NCBI RefSeq assembly: GCF_001039355.2
Contig: NW_019773681.1
Location: 167,699 to 229,698 of the forward strand
Length of the DNA stretch: 62,000 bases
Source of the DNA: Lingula anatina
Lineage: Eukaryota; Brachiopoda; Lingulata; Lingulida; Lingulidae
Reading direction: 5' to 3'
In this document: in pieces, positions 34,901 through 45,739 of the stretch
Position numbering within the stretch: the first letter of the stretch is position 1
How the letters are laid out: every line of letters starts with the position of its first letter
Translations under genes and position numbers: made by a program
Notes under the pieces: generated by a model
What the model was told of the DNA's origin: nothing
Databases searched by the model: none
What the model saw: the letters and a program-made list of their open reading frames with translations, nothing else

Positions 34901-36371
34901 ATAAATAAATTAATTAATTAATTAATTAATTAATTAATTAATTAATAAATAAATAAATAAAGATAATTTTAAAAATATAGAAGTGGGAATATAAAAGATC
35001 TCTCCTGGCTATTCATAAATTGCAAAAGGCAGGAAAAGTTCTGCCAGTGCCAAAGGAGTTCAAAACTGATGATTGGTGCACTTAATTTTGACTACGATAG
35101 ATGCAAAAGACAAAAGATCAAGGAGAGGCGTAACGCACATTCATGCACATCGTTTTTGCGTGCGTGCATGCATGTCAGACACACCACAACTTGGTTTTTG
35201 TTCTCAACATCTCGCGATCTCAACCACTGGTTTAACTTTACCCATTCTGTATGCCAGCACGCGGGTCCTTCGATGTCTTCACGTTGATCATGATCAGCAT
35301 GAGGAGGAAGAAGAACGCAGCCATGGCAAAGCAGACCCTGTAGACAGAGGCATAGCCCACCACTCTAGTACAGTCCACTAAAGCATGTGTAGCTAGAAAC
35401 CCAGGGTCACAGAGATATGGTATCTAAAATAAAAATTGATTATATTTTTAAAATTTATTAAAATATAAATAAAATATTATCACTTAGGTGTGGTTTGTAA
35501 AACAAGAAATAATTCCACTCAGATATGAAATCTTAAAAAATTTGAAGATATCTGAAATTTGAATTCATTACTATTGGTCTTAAACAGGAGTCATGATTTT
35601 CTTTATACTAAAACAGGCACAATGCCTCACCTTATCAAGCTGTTGTTGTAGTCCAGGTGCCAAGAATATACAAGCAATCACTGAACCCAGCAACAGAGTC
35701 AGCGCGTACGCAATGCGTGTGGCAGTCGAGTTTTTGCACGACGGACATGCTGCACAGCACAGACTGCACGCTGCAGACCCGCAGCAGCATGCGAGCTGAA
35801 ATAGAGGAAGATGACATATTATTATTCACTTATAGCATATAACATGGGTAAAGCAGGCATACAAAATTTAAGCCAAATGCCCAAAATATTAATGTGGTAA
35901 GGCACATGTTTTTTCTACCCAAAATGCTTTGATTATAAACTGATCATGTATACATATGTATACATATTTGGGAGATAAAATGATTATTTTCAATGTTCCG
36001 GAGTGTTCACAGAGTATAATGAAAAGGTTTACTTTTGGGATTCCTCAGCCCCTTTCACGCATTATTCTTTAAATCTGTAATCATACACTGAGCAAAAACT
36101 TTCAAAACATTTTCAGTGCAGAATTTAATCTTTTTTTATCTATCAAAATATTTTTAGTTATCTTTTTACAGGTGCATCAAAATGAACAAATGTTCTCACA
36201 TCATTAAGATTAAAATATTCTCAAATATAAATATATGCTCAGGCTCTGTCACTGTCATTTCACGGATTAGGATTACGTTCTGTCTACTTTTCTACAAATA
36301 TTACTTTCAATTCAAAACAAAGGAACTATTCCACCTGGTTTTCTACTTACGCTGCCTAAAATACAACCCAT
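27443..36371 (-). CDS. Serine incorporator (SERINC/TMS family), 13 coding exons
   Basis: Thirteen exons with GT/AG borders and matching phases give 474 residues: 36351-36371, 35631-35795, 35242-35423, 34795-34892, 34429-34566, 33857-33933, 32966-33062, 32202-32288, 31717-31873, 30941-31026, 30077-30103, 28079-28229, 27443-27581. SERINCs are ten- or eleven-pass membrane proteins of ER, Golgi and plasma membrane, linked to phospholipid scrambling and serine-lipid supply; mammalian SERINC3/5 also restrict retroviral infectivity. Diagnostic stretches: the Cys-rich [113 protein letters not shown] and WVKISSSW near the end. Start ATG 36371 gives MGCILGS, the family's usual Met-Gly opening. All segments are intact; human paralogs are about 450-475 residues. 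It cannot be assigned to one vertebrate paralog. Confidence 0.95.
27600..27782. repeat. About 30-bp tandem repeat in SERINC intron 12
   Basis: Five to six units containing GGTATCATTGGTATAAATAT, progressively diverged toward 27780. Confidence 0.85.
28079..28229 (-). CDS. SERINC exon 12
   Basis: 151 nt: an acidic loop [20 protein letters not shown], then [20 protein letters not shown] and TNWY, the C-terminal hallmark of the family. Confidence 0.95.
30077..30103 (-). CDS. SERINC microexon 11 (27 nt)
   Basis: TTTACAG|AC...GAAG|GTAATT encodes about nine residues around DEAMLGAKE, an acidic piece of the variable loop. Phases match exons 10 and 12, and 27 nt is divisible by three, so inclusion and skipping both keep the frame. 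Predicted from splice signals only. Confidence 0.7.
30941..31026 (-). CDS. SERINC exon 10
   Basis: 86 nt: [17 protein letters not shown] and a Ser-rich end, a cytoplasmic loop. Confidence 0.92.
31281..31458. mobile_element. Family C foldback MITE in SERINC intron 9
   Basis: About 178 bp flanked by TCCAAG on both sides (31275-31280, 31459-31464). Starts CGCATTCTGAAC and ends GCTCTTCTGAGTGC. Arms contain GATCAAATATGGTGACCCAC and its partner GTGGGTCGGCCATATTTGAT. Confidence 0.85.
31717..31873 (-). CDS. SERINC exon 9
   Basis: 157 nt: a Cys-Asn-Pro loop with a possible N-glycosylation site (NST), then a hydrophobic helix [15 protein letters not shown] (GA)n tract lies upstream in the intron at 31921-31954. 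Confidence 0.92.
31921..31954. repeat. (GA)n microsatellite
   Basis: Seventeen GA units in SERINC intron 8. Confidence 0.95.
32202..32288 (-). CDS. SERINC exon 8
   Basis: 87 nt: [20 protein letters not shown] then WSAMSNNP, one of the most conserved SERINC segments. Confidence 0.95.
32649..32817. mobile_element. Family F short inverted-repeat element in SERINC intron 7
   Basis: 169 bp, from CAGGGCTTGACA to TGTCAAGCCCTG, perfect 12-bp terminal inverted repeats. CAGGC directly flanks both ends, suggesting a target duplication. hAT-like end sequence; no coding capacity. Confidence 0.75.
32966..33062 (-). CDS. SERINC exon 7
   Basis: 97 nt: [20 protein letters not shown], then AILPKIQE. The conserved Cys and HKFFISFN are present. 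Confidence 0.94.
33360..33704. mobile_element. Family B TTAA-flanked MITE, copy 1 (SERINC intron 6)
   Basis: 345 bp including TTAA at both ends. The terminal inverted repeats TTAAAGGGATAATAACTCTT / AAGAGTTATTATCCCTTTAA are perfect over at least 20 bp. TTAA duplication is the mark of piggyBac-superfamily insertion. An internal dyad CTCTTAAGAG lies mid-element. Confidence 0.88.
33857..33933 (-). CDS. SERINC exon 6
   Basis: 77 nt: one hydrophobic helix, [20 protein letters not shown], ending YTS in phase 0. Confidence 0.9.
34429..34566 (-). CDS. SERINC exon 5
   Basis: 138 nt: [20 protein letters not shown] helix, then the hallmark [11 protein letters not shown] loop. Phases 1 in and 1 out. Confidence 0.95.
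34795..34892 (-). CDS. SERINC exon 4
   Basis: 98 nt: [20 protein letters not shown], the third membrane helix with the conserved FFIPGG. A (TTAA)n-like tract lies directly upstream in the intron. Confidence 0.93.
34896..34962. repeat. (TAAT/AATA)n microsatellite
   Basis: AATA and TAAT tetranucleotides in SERINC intron 3, directly upstream of the exon 4 acceptor in minus sense. Confidence 0.9.
35242..35423 (-). CDS. SERINC exon 3
   Basis: 182 nt. IPYLCD opens a loop, then [20 protein letters not shown] is the second membrane helix, followed by [10 protein letters not shown]. Ends in phase 2 at GTAAAG. Confidence 0.93.
35631..35795 (-). CDS. SERINC exon 2
   Basis: 55 codons: the Cys-rich N-terminal segment and the first membrane helix ([20 protein letters not shown]), ending QQQLDK before GTGAGG. 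Confidence 0.93.
36351..36371 (-). CDS. SERINC exon 1
   Basis: Seven codons, MGCILGS, ending at donor GTAAGT in phase 0. It is too short to appear as an open frame. The Met-Gly start is usual for the family, and in some proteins permits N-myristoylation. Confidence 0.85.
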
Positions 36372-37162
36372 CTTTGTAAAACTACTTCTCAGATAATTCT
36401 ATTTCAAGCTGCCAAGAAGTGTGTGTTTTTAAACCAATCTTGCTGAGTGTCACGGGATTTTTCGTCACCGATTTCCTAATGATTTCTTTTCTTCCTGCAA
36501 AAATGGCGTATGACTAATATTGACATCACGTATAATCTCGTCTTTACGAAAACCACTAATTTTTCAAATACGGAATACACACTTATGTCTCGCTGAATAA
36601 TCATATCATTATTATAGCAGATATATAACTGAAGGTAAAATAATAAATGTTCCTATCTAAAACAAAAAAGGGAAAAAAGCGACGTGGCCTTGACCTCAAT
36701 TTGAGCAGCTGAGACTAGCTGCTCACTTCTTGATTGTGTTGTAGAGAGTCCAGATGAAAGCGGTCGGGATGCTTCCCTATTAAGTCCTGTCAGACAGACT
36801 AGAGGAAGAGAGTGTTTTATCATAGAAAAAAGGTAGGTTCGTTGTCCCAGAAAGTAAGTTACGTTAAATCGAAAAGTCAAAGTGTTATTTGCGGACAACT
36901 TTTTTGGGACGATTTGGAACTCAAACAGTAGTCTATACTCTTTAAGTTGTAACTTATGTTTAGATTATTAATAATGTGCCTAGGGTACGTATAATAAGAT
37001 TTATGCGAACTAGAAAAAGAAGGACTTGAATGAGAACACAATTATGCATCGCAGAGAAAATCGAAGTGTCATAACCCTTACAGTACGTAGAATAAATATC
37101 ACACATTAAAGTTAAACCATTGATTTCAAACCCACAGTGTCAATCATATTTCCAAATTGGCG

Positions 37163-37240
<78 letters not shown>
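37163..37240. repeat. (CT)n(CA)n microsatellite
   Basis: About 20 CT units pass into 15 CA units. Confidence 0.95.
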
Positions 37241-37241
<1 letters not shown>

Positions 37242-37416
37242 ATTTGAAATTAAGGAAATCGTCAAAATCAAATTAAGGAAAATTTCTAAGAAAAATCATG
37301 CACAGGAGGAATCAGCAAAAATGAAGCCGTAAATTATTTGCTGTTCTAAATGGCTTGTTTTAGACATTCTTTGTTTAAGTCTTAAACAAGCCATACTTCT
37401 ACAGACTTACTGACCA

Positions 37417-37652
37417 TTCCCATAAACCTATCGTACTAGCAAAATTGATCTGTCTCCCTGGGGATTCTCGCTAACTTGCATGTGGTTTAAGCATGCACAA
37501 TAGTTAATTACCCCCTCCCCCCCCCCCCCCCCCCCCGTAGCTTCAGTGGGTGTGACAGACATTAAAGCTGCTTAAACTGAATGCAATTTAGGAAGAATCC
37601 CCTCAGAGGTAAATCGATCCTGCTAGTATGATATGTTTATGGGAACCCAGTC
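37417..37652. mobile_element. Family A-type foldback MITE with poly-C core, copy 6
   Basis: Diverged copy with edges CATTCCCATAAACC and GTTTATGGGAA. The usual TTAATTACCCCC core has expanded into a run of more than 20 C at 37514-37536. Confidence 0.75.
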
Positions 37653-38160
37653 ATTTGAAATTACTGAAATTGAGCTTTTATATTCTCAGTCTGAACATTT
37701 CAACTTAGACCAGTTAGAGACTTCAGCTCCTTTGTGTCATTAAGTTCCAATTTCAGTATAGAAAACCTCTGTTAAAGGAAAATATCTTAAATGTTAATTT
37801 TGCTCGGCGACCTTTCATCCACAACTCCCTCTGTTGGCCATTGTATCGATGCCTTAGTAACCAAGCAACGCCATGACAGATGAAGCCTGGGAATGTTACG
37901 AAGGACACCCCTGACAGGGTTTCCCGCTTTAGCAAATTGATCATTATTATTACCATAGAGAATGTTATCCATCAATTACCGGGAAACATTTATATGCTCT
38001 TCCCGTAGGAGTATTGAGCTGTTTTTATTCCGACCTCTGTATTACTCAGGAAATTAAATGCATTGCATGTCATATTTGTTAATGGAGTTGATATGCGTGG
38101 CTTGCTGGTGACTGGTTTAAAACCGGGATAGCTTAGATAACAGTGGGAGAATGGGAGGCT

Positions 38161-38204
38161 TGGGTAGCGCTAACACTCGCCAATTTAGCCAAATGCTAAA
38201 ACAG
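38161..38204. mobile_element. Family D MITE fragment (left end only)
   Basis: TGGGTAGCGCTAACACTCGC and the following CAATTTAGCCAAATGCTAAA match the left end of the family D elements at 54.9 and 55.7 kb. Confidence 0.7.
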
Positions 38205-38933
38205 TATAATAAGAGTTGAAAACCTGAAATAACTGGGATAGCAATGGGATTGAAGTGGGATAACAGTGGGATGGCAGGAGGAAAACAAAGAATAACTATA
38301 ATGATTCACCCTCTTTTTCTTCAACTTAGAAGAATGGTTACCTCATCACCTTTTAGCGAGATTTATATATTATTATTGTTGATTTTTCATAATGACATAA
38401 ACAGCTTGTTGTTTGATGAAAAAAGTTTGTTGTGATGTCTAAAGATTCCGTACAAGTCAAAACACCAAATCTGACTGATATTTATTATAGTAACTGTGTA
38501 AGCATTTTAAATGGCTGGATTCATTAGATTGCAGACTAACAATTATTCAGAACTTATATTCTTATTCAGCAGTGTTGATTGCCAATTTATAAGTGTTATA
38601 TGATTATCTATAGATAAACTCTTGGAATTAGTTTTTTATTTAAATGAGTCATTTTGTTATGAATTTGAAAACCTTGGTATCTCTTTTTCTGATAACCTTT
38701 TAGATGGATTTTTGATTAGTATTTTAAGGCAACAGTGTTCCAAATGGCTGCCTTGTTTCAGTGATGATAATAAATCACACATACTTATTCAGGTGGCTTC
38801 TTTAGAGATGTTGTTGGCAACAGGAAATAAAATCATTAACTCCAGTATAAGAAGAAGCCAGATGTGTGTCAAAGACAATCACTTTAGTACAGTATATTAG
38901 TTGAAGCCAGAACCATATTCAAGACAAAAACAA

Positions 38934-38961
38934 AAAAAAAAAAACAAAAAAAAAAAAAAAC
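38934..38961. repeat. Poly-A tract
   Basis: Two A runs separated by a C, just before the family B copy. Confidence 0.85.
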
Positions 38962-39012
38962 GATATAGTCTGGTTTTACTGGTTTTATAAATTCAATTGA
39001 CATATTTAATAG

Positions 39013-39363
39013 TTAAAGGGATAAAAACTCTTCGTTTTGGTCAAAAAATGAATTTTCCTGGAGTAAACAACAATTTTCCCATACTTACCAATGGTTAATG
39101 AATCCATTTTTACATTCAAAGTTAGTCCCTGGTTTTTTTCTAAAAAGTTTGGTTTTTTGTTAAAATCTCTTAAGAGATTTTAACAGAGTATAGCCATCAA
39201 TGGAGGTCACGTGGTCTAAAGACAAGCTCAGATATCAGAAAAAATAGCTATAACTGCCGTTTTTGTGGTAAAACAGAATATATTATATATCTATGAGTTA
39301 TTCACAATGATTTTATTGTGAAATATAGATCTCATATGATACGAAGAGTTATTATCCCTTTAG
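39013..39363. mobile_element. Family B MITE, copy 2 (inverted)
   Basis: TTAA at the left; the right end has decayed to TTTAGG. Interior very close to copies 1 and 4. Confidence 0.87.
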
Positions 39364-39443
39364 GTCTTACCTTTATTTATTCATTCAGGGGCACACATCA
39401 AACATAGTTTGTTTGAAAATGATATGCACAAAATCTTCCAAGG

Positions 39444-39786
39444 TTAAAGGGATAACAACTCCCTGTGATCCGTATTTTACAATAAATAGATTGTAAACAA
39501 CTCAAGGAAATATAATAAATTCTATTTTATCACCAAAATGGCAGTCAGTGCAGTTATTCTTGAATCTGTCCTTGTCATTGAACTAATGATCTCCATAGAT
39601 GGCTAGATACCTCCTTAATAATCTCTTAAGAGATTATTATAAAAAACCCAAACTTCTTAGGATATAGCTTTGGCTAGCTTTGAATGTCGGAATTGAGTCA
39701 TTAACCATTGGTTATTATGGGAAAATTGTCATTTAACCCAGGAAAATCCATTTTTTGGCTCGAACAAATGGTAGTTATCCCTTTAA
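39444..39786. mobile_element. Family B MITE, copy 3 (diverged)
   Basis: TTAA at both ends and the same outline, but clearly more diverged than the other three copies; it is an older insertion or a subfamily. Confidence 0.82.
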
Positions 39787-39981
39787 TAACTAATGAGATG
39801 AATGATGATTGTAAGGAAGAATTTTAGGCATATAATTATATTTGTATGTGTTTTTGTTGTAATTTCACTAATTATTATATTTGATCAATCATATTTTTAA
39901 AAATAAAATATTTTGAACCGCCAGGTATGACTTTTTGTGATTTTTGGATTACCTTCAGTTATCTTAAAAATTAATAAAAAG

Positions 39982-40001
39982 TTGTTTTTTTTTTTTTTTT
40001 A
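39982..40001. repeat. Poly-T tract
   Basis: About 20 T. Confidence 0.85.
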
Positions 40002-40397
40002 CATCGCGTGTTGGAATAAGAACCTGGTTGACTCGCATCCTTTCTATTAGATGTGGGGAAACCACATGAAAAGTCATGAAATCCAGAATCAGAGCAGCAG
40101 ATTTGTGCGGACGAAAAGCTGCTAAGTGCTGTCTGGCGTACATAATAACCTTGCATTATGTTCAAGGCATAGAACAGGTAAACCTTTGATGTTCCTGTTC
40201 TAGTGCCTGCTTGTTGTTGTCATTATTGCTGTGATAATTTGCTGAATGTGCTACGGACAATAGAAAAACACTTCAGTGTCTCGTTCTGTCAGGGACGTGT
40301 CAATGGGAAGATAATGTCTGAACCCTGGATCCATTACTAGTAGCTAGATTCTAGGTTATCCCAGTTTCATAGATTTTATGATTAATGTTATGTAATA

Positions 40398-40566
40398 CAG
40401 GGGCGGATCCAGAGATATTTTTCTGACAGTCTTCCAAATTATTTTTGTTAATCCATCCTCCATTTTTGACCGTCTTCCGACAGAAAATATTAGATACCCG
40501 TCAATGTAAACTTTAAAATCTGACCGTCTTCCGGAAGACCCAGAAGACGGCCTAAATCCGCCCCTG
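40398..40566. mobile_element. Family E hAT-like MITE, copy 1
   Basis: CAGGGGCGGATCCAGAG to AATCCGCCCCTG, 169 bp, flanked by TAATA on both sides. CAGGGGCGGATC-type ends are typical of non-autonomous hAT elements. Confidence 0.82.
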
Positions 40567-40688
40567 TAATAACATTAATACCTTTACCAAGAGTTGTACT
40601 AGTACTAGTTGCCACACCAGTACATGATACTCCTTCAGGGGCTGATTTCACAAAGGAACCATTTTAAACATAAGAATTGGTCTTAACT

Positions 40689-41035
40689 TTAAAGGGATAA
40701 TAACTCTTCATTTCGGCCAAAAAATGAATTTTCCTGGAGTAAACAACAATTTTCCCATACTTACCAATGGTTAATGAATCCGTTTTTACATTCAAAGTTA
40801 TTCCCTGGTTTTTTTTTCTAAAAAGTTTGGTTTTTTGTTAAAATCTCTTAAGAGATTATAACAGAGTATAGCCATCAATGGAGGTCACGTAGTCTGAAGA
40901 CAAGCTAAGATATCAGAATAATAGCTATAACTGCCGTTTGTATGGTAAAACAGAATGTATTATATTTCTTTGAGTTGTTCACAATGTTTTTATTGTGAAA
41001 TAAAGATATTATACGAAGAGTTATTATCCCTTCAA
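40689..41035. mobile_element. Family B MITE, copy 4
   Basis: TTAA at the left, right edge CCCTTCAAG with one mutation in the duplication. Same orientation as copy 2 and very similar to it. Confidence 0.87.
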
Positions 41036-41114
41036 GTATTAGATTTGGTCTTAACTTTAAGATTGATGTGATCAACATTTTAGAACGATATTCCGAACAA
41101 GTTGATCTGCAAGA

Positions 41115-41327
41115 CCCCATTCCCAGAGATTAGATCGATCCAAACTAGATCAACCTAACTCCCTGGGGGTTCACGCTAAATAGCTGTCAGCCGAGCGGGC
41201 ACGAAAGTTAATTACCCCCTTACCGCTCGTAGTAGGCGGGACGGACATTTAAGTCGGATTATCTGACAGTGATCTAGTGAGACTCCCCACGGGGATAGAT
41301 CGATGTAAATGTCTGGGAATATGCCCC
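41115..41327. mobile_element. Family A foldback MITE, copy 7
   Basis: CCCCATTCCCAGAGATTAG to TGGGAATATGCCCC; AAG[A/G] on both sides. Nearly the same as copy 2. Confidence 0.87.
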
Positions 41328-41514
41328 AAGGTTACACATCTTCAGATCAAATATGGCCCAAGCACATTAAAGCAGAGCTGACTAATTGCTGATGGTCTCC
41401 CTGCCTCCAAAGACACAGACCCTGCAGCGGTCCAGCAATGAAACTTCGGAGGTGAGAGGTGGCAGAAATGGCCGAGGGTTGTACATACAGTAGCGCAGAA
41501 AGAAAGCAGAAAAT

Positions 41515-41548
41515 ATCTGTTTTTTTTTTTTTTGTTTTTTTTTTTTTG
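41515..41548. repeat. Poly-T tract
   Basis: T runs broken by single Gs. Confidence 0.85.
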
Positions 41549-41649
41549 GTGATGGCATTTGGTAGGGTTTAGCAGCAGAGGTTTGACTTCCTATGTAACC
41601 TTAAAGTTGCAACTGCTCTTTTCAGGCTACATCACTTTTGTGAGAGCGG

Positions 41650-42320
41650 ATCCAATTGTATTGATGTGGGCTTTAAGCTTATGGAAAAAAAAATGAAAAA
41701 AGGATTGACATGAGATGACATAAACAGAAAATATTTTCATTCCCAACCCAGTTGCATTGATGTTGGTTTATGGAAAAACTGGAGAAAAAAATGGACAAGT
41801 GTTGACATAAACAGATAATATTTTCATTCCCAACCCAGTTGCATTGACTTTGGTTTATGGAAAACAGAAGAAAAAATAGACAAGTGTTGACAAAAACAGA
41901 AAACATCTTCATTCCTGGAAAACTGAGAATGCAGAGGTTTCACTTTTGTGATCCTTACCACCCTCTTTAGTCTTAATCCAATCCTAAAGTGGTTACTGTA
42001 ATTTAAAATAGACAGGATTACCGTAGAAAAACAATCGGAGCTTTTCAATCAAGGGCCCCGTTTCCTGGAATTTCATTCCCAACCCAGTTGCATTGACTTT
42101 GGTTTATGGAAATAACAGGTGAGAAAAGAGACAAGTGTTGATGAAAACAGAAAACATTTTCACTCCTCGAAAACTCAGAATGTAGAGGTTTCACTATTGT
42201 GATCCTTACCACCCTCTTAATCCAATCCTAAAGTGGTTACTGTAATTAAAAATAGGCAGGATTGCCATAGAAACACAATCGGGGCTTTTCAATTAAGGGC
42301 CCCATTTTCTGGAAGTAAGA
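41650..42320. repeat. Local tandem duplications around CCCAACCCAGTTGCATTGA
   Basis: CATTCCCAACCCAGTTGCATTGA followed by TTGGTTTATGG occurs three times (about 41740, 41828, 42074). The stretch with TTTCACTTTTGTGATCCTTACCACCCTC and GTGGTTACTGTAATT occurs at about 41938 and 42189. The basic unit is 85-95 bp and was later duplicated as a block of about 250 bp. Confidence 0.8.
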
Positions 42321-43750
42321 ACTAAAAACATTTTTCCCATACCGTCACACAACTGAAATTATTGATCCCTGTTAGAAAGGCAAGAGATCTGCACTTAAGT
42401 CTAGTTATCGTTGTTAATTCAAAGCTCGTCATCGACATCCAGGGACTTGGTGTGAATTCCAAGCCATTAAACTGTTCCAGAATATCGATGCATGGTGGCG
42501 AGGACAATATGGCCGAGCTTGATAATTATGGTTATGGTAAAAACAAAAAGAGGGTAATGACTTTAGGGCCTGCATCACTTTCTGGTGCATGCACAAATAT
42601 TTAAGCATTTGGAATTGGATTGAAAGATGTCATTTGGCTGTTCTTATTTATAGACGTAATCATTTACTGAGTTATGTACTTGCTTGGGTGTTTATTATTG
42701 TTATTGTTGTTATATTTCTCTTTTCATCCTATTTATTTTTCTCTCTTTTATTTCTAGAGTCCAGAATATAAGGTACTAGTAGTCTGGTACTTAGCATATA
42801 AAAAATCTTTGGGTAATTTATATATGTGTTAACTTTTCTTTTTAGTGACATCAGCAAACAAAAGCCCCCCACAGCTCAATCCAGCCACATTAATTGCCAA
42901 GGAAACTATGGAGCAATTTGTTAGCGCCTAAGAGAAAGGATTATCCTCGGAGCAGGGTATATTTTACAGATTTGTTGTGCCTTGGCCATTTTGCTGCAGA
43001 GGAGAAGAAGGCAAAGGAAAAAGGTGCGATATATTACGTTACAAGGCTTTTTGCTGTTGATAGTAACGCTGTTCATTTGAGAAGGCAATTTTCATTGGGA
43101 CAGTTCCATCCCGAAAAAGTCTCAGTTTAATTCTCTTTGAGGCATTCGAAGAAAATTGGCACAGGAAGTTGTACACAAGGCTGTGAGAGGATTTCTCTTT
43201 ACAAGTTCATTAGTCTGAAAAAAAATCAATTAGAAATTGATTTATTGATTGCTCAAAAGAAAGCAAAGGAAAGAGAAGGAAGATAGAAAAGAAAGGAAAT
43301 AGATAACAAAGGTAAAATATTGGATAACAGAACTCAAAATTAGGAGTTGATAAAAGAAGCGACAAAGTGGAGCTGGACCTGACATTACCTAGCATCTTGT
43401 GTCTTGGGGAAAACTCGTCAGGGTTTTTATATCTAGTCAAAAGAACAGCTGCTTCAACAAGTGCTCGTCACGCCTTTGAGGATTAGATGGTAAGTTGGCT
43501 TTATCTATTTATTTATTTTATGTCATTTATGTATACTTTATTTGTTTGTTTGTTTGTTTGTTTGAAATCATTGTTATTATTATTTGGTACCATTTTATTT
43601 TTCAAATGCCTATGACCCAACGTATGTGATACACACATATATATATATATATATGTTTAATAGAAGGAATACTAGTAATGAATGCTAGTAATACCAAATT
43701 GTGTTAAGTCTAGTAATACTGCGCAGTAGGTTAAGCTGATTAGTTTTACA
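42321..43750. other. Intergenic DNA, no gene recognised
   Basis: Open frames at 42362-42604 and 42894-43130 (+) have no recognisable domains. A short (TTTG)n run lies at 43539-43563 and an (AT)n run at 43633-43655. Confidence 0.45.
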
Positions 43751-43963
43751 CCCCATTTCCATAGATTAGATCGACCTACTTTAGATGGACCTAACTCCCT
43801 GGGGGTTCACACTAAATAGCTGTCAGCCGGGCAGACACGAAAGTTAATTACCCTCTTACAGGTTGTAGTAGGCGGGAGGGACATTTAAGTCGGATTATCT
43901 GAAAGTAATCTAGTGAGACTCCCCGCGGGGATAGATCGATCTAAAATCTATGGGAATAGAGCC
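43751..43963. mobile_element. Family A foldback MITE, copy 8
   Basis: CCCCATTTCCATAGATTAG to CTATGGGAATAGAGCC. TTACAC lies across the left edge and directly after the right edge, supporting a 5-6 bp target duplication. Confidence 0.88.
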
Positions 43964-44111
43964 TTACACTCAGTCTGATAATTTGGCAATGTTCTGCCTG
44001 TTCTTTCAATAGGGGAATTTTGCAGAAGTGCTCCCAGTTGTTTAGCAGTTATTACTTTCGATAGTGAAATTCACCAGTCTCTATTTTCAGCACAATATAC
44101 TGACTCATACA

Positions 44112-44324
44112 CCCCATTCTCATAGATTAGATCGACCTACATTGGATCGACCTAACTCCCTGGGGGTTCACGCTAAATAGCTGTCAGCCGGGCGGACACG
44201 AAAGTTAATTACCCCTTAAAGCTTGTAGTAGGCGGGGACGGACACTTATGGGGGATTATCTGACAGTAATCTAGTGAGACTCCCCGCGGTGATAGATCGA
44301 TCTAAAAGTTGTGAGAACAGAGCC
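44112..44324. mobile_element. Family A foldback MITE, copy 9
   Basis: CCCCATTCTCATAGATTAG to AAGTTGTGAGAACAGAGCC. It is the reverse orientation of the subfamily seen at 20.9 kb, with which it shares the TTGTGAGAACAGAGCC end. Confidence 0.88.
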
Positions 44325-44387
44325 ATAGACTCGAAACTTAGGGCACATTCAGATTCTCACATGGTACTAGCTGGGTCGGTTCAACTA

Positions 44388-44612
44388 GGGTGCTTTCCCA
44401 AAGATTTAGATCGATCTAAAGATTAAGATTTAGATCGACCTAACTCCCTGGGGGTTCAGGCTAAATTGCAGTCAGCCGAGCGGACACCATTGTTAATTAC
44501 CCCCTTACAGCTTTTAGTAGGCGGGACAGACGCTTAAGCCGGTCAAGCTGACAGTAATCTAGTGAGAATCCCCACAGGGATAGATCGATCTTAAAAACCT
44601 ATAGAAATGGGG
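44388..44612. mobile_element. Family A foldback MITE, copy 10
   Basis: GGGTGCTTTCCCAAAGATTT to TATAGAAATGGGGT. Same subfamily as the 8.0 kb and 51.2 kb copies, in inverted orientation relative to them. Third family A insertion within 900 bp. Confidence 0.88.
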
Positions 44613-44624
44613 TGCTAGGCAAGG

Positions 44625-44770
44625 GATAAGTGCAATCAGTGGAATCAGCTTAATCAGTACATGATAGTTAATTACTTCAAAGCTGCTCGAGAAGGCATGT
44701 CAGACAATTAAGATTGTTCCACTGATTGCAATTAAGATGGAATCCCCCCAAAGAGTTGGACCAACCCAAC
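44625..44770. mobile_element. Diverged family A-related foldback element
   Basis: TGCAATCAGTGGAATCAGCTTAATC mirrors the later block AATTAAGATTGTTCCACTGATTGC across a GTTAATTACTTC core. Related to the family in layout more than in sequence. Confidence 0.6.
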
Positions 44771-45647
44771 TTGTACAGTTTGTCAATCTGAATGCAGTCT
44801 AAAACTGAAAAACATATGACTAATGATTATGTTTATTGGTTTGGACATGTAGCGCCATGGTTATGAAGGGCAATATGTTGACATTTCCAAGAAAATTTCA
44901 CATTTGCTAATTACAAATAAATGGTTGAGATCCCCCTTTCTCTCTCTCTCTCTCTTCAGAACCCAATTGGAAAAGAAAAGTTTAGGAGCTTTGGAAGATA
45001 TGTACTGTAGATATATAGAATTTACAGAAATATACAGAAGTATACATTTATACTATAACATCAGATTTGATTTCTAAAAAAGACGATCTAAAGACTCCTC
45101 AAAATTGAACATGATTTTAACATAGAAGCCCCTCCCTCCTCAGTTGTAGAGAAATTTAAAAAAATGCCAATTGTTTCATTTTGTGAAATGGGTTGTTCAT
45201 TAGCAAGTCCATCGTGTGATCAGAAGTATTTGATTAAGGATCAAATTATTAAATATTTCACTTAAAAACATCATGTGGAAATAATTTTCTAGTGCACTTG
45301 TTTTAGGAATGTTATCATTCCTATTTATAAACAATTCAAAAACATATACAATTTACTTATTTCTATTTAATAATTTTTTTGTATCAGTCATGATTCAGAA
45401 AAACAGCCCAAAATCAAAATTCAGTTATTCCTTAATGAGATTTTTGAAGGAGAAGTTACTAATTTGGGACTGAATTTCTCGAGATTGGGTAAACTATCAG
45501 TTCAATTAAGTGCTAAAACTGGCAAGGAAACGTAAATGATTTATTGAGTCAGAACAAACAGCCAAGTTCGATGATCTAGCGGAAGTTGCAGATGATTAAA
45601 TTACCATAAAAAATCAATGCAGTAATCAGTGACTTGGGGTTGACTTT

Positions 45648-45684
<37 letters not shown>

Positions 45685-45700
45685 CTGATTTCATTCTTCA

Positions 45701-45739
<39 letters not shown>

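Larger units (their letters stand above)
36372..39012. other. Region upstream of SERINC; no gene recognised
   Basis: Should hold the SERINC promoter and 5' UTR, but no TATA box or clear exon is evident. It also contains a (CT)n(CA)n tract, a family A element and a D fragment (listed separately). The plus frame at 38622-38900 (92 codons) resembles nothing known. Confidence 0.45.

Noticed and set aside
38622-38900. 92-codon plus-strand frame
   Set aside because: No recognisable motif and no supporting splice context.
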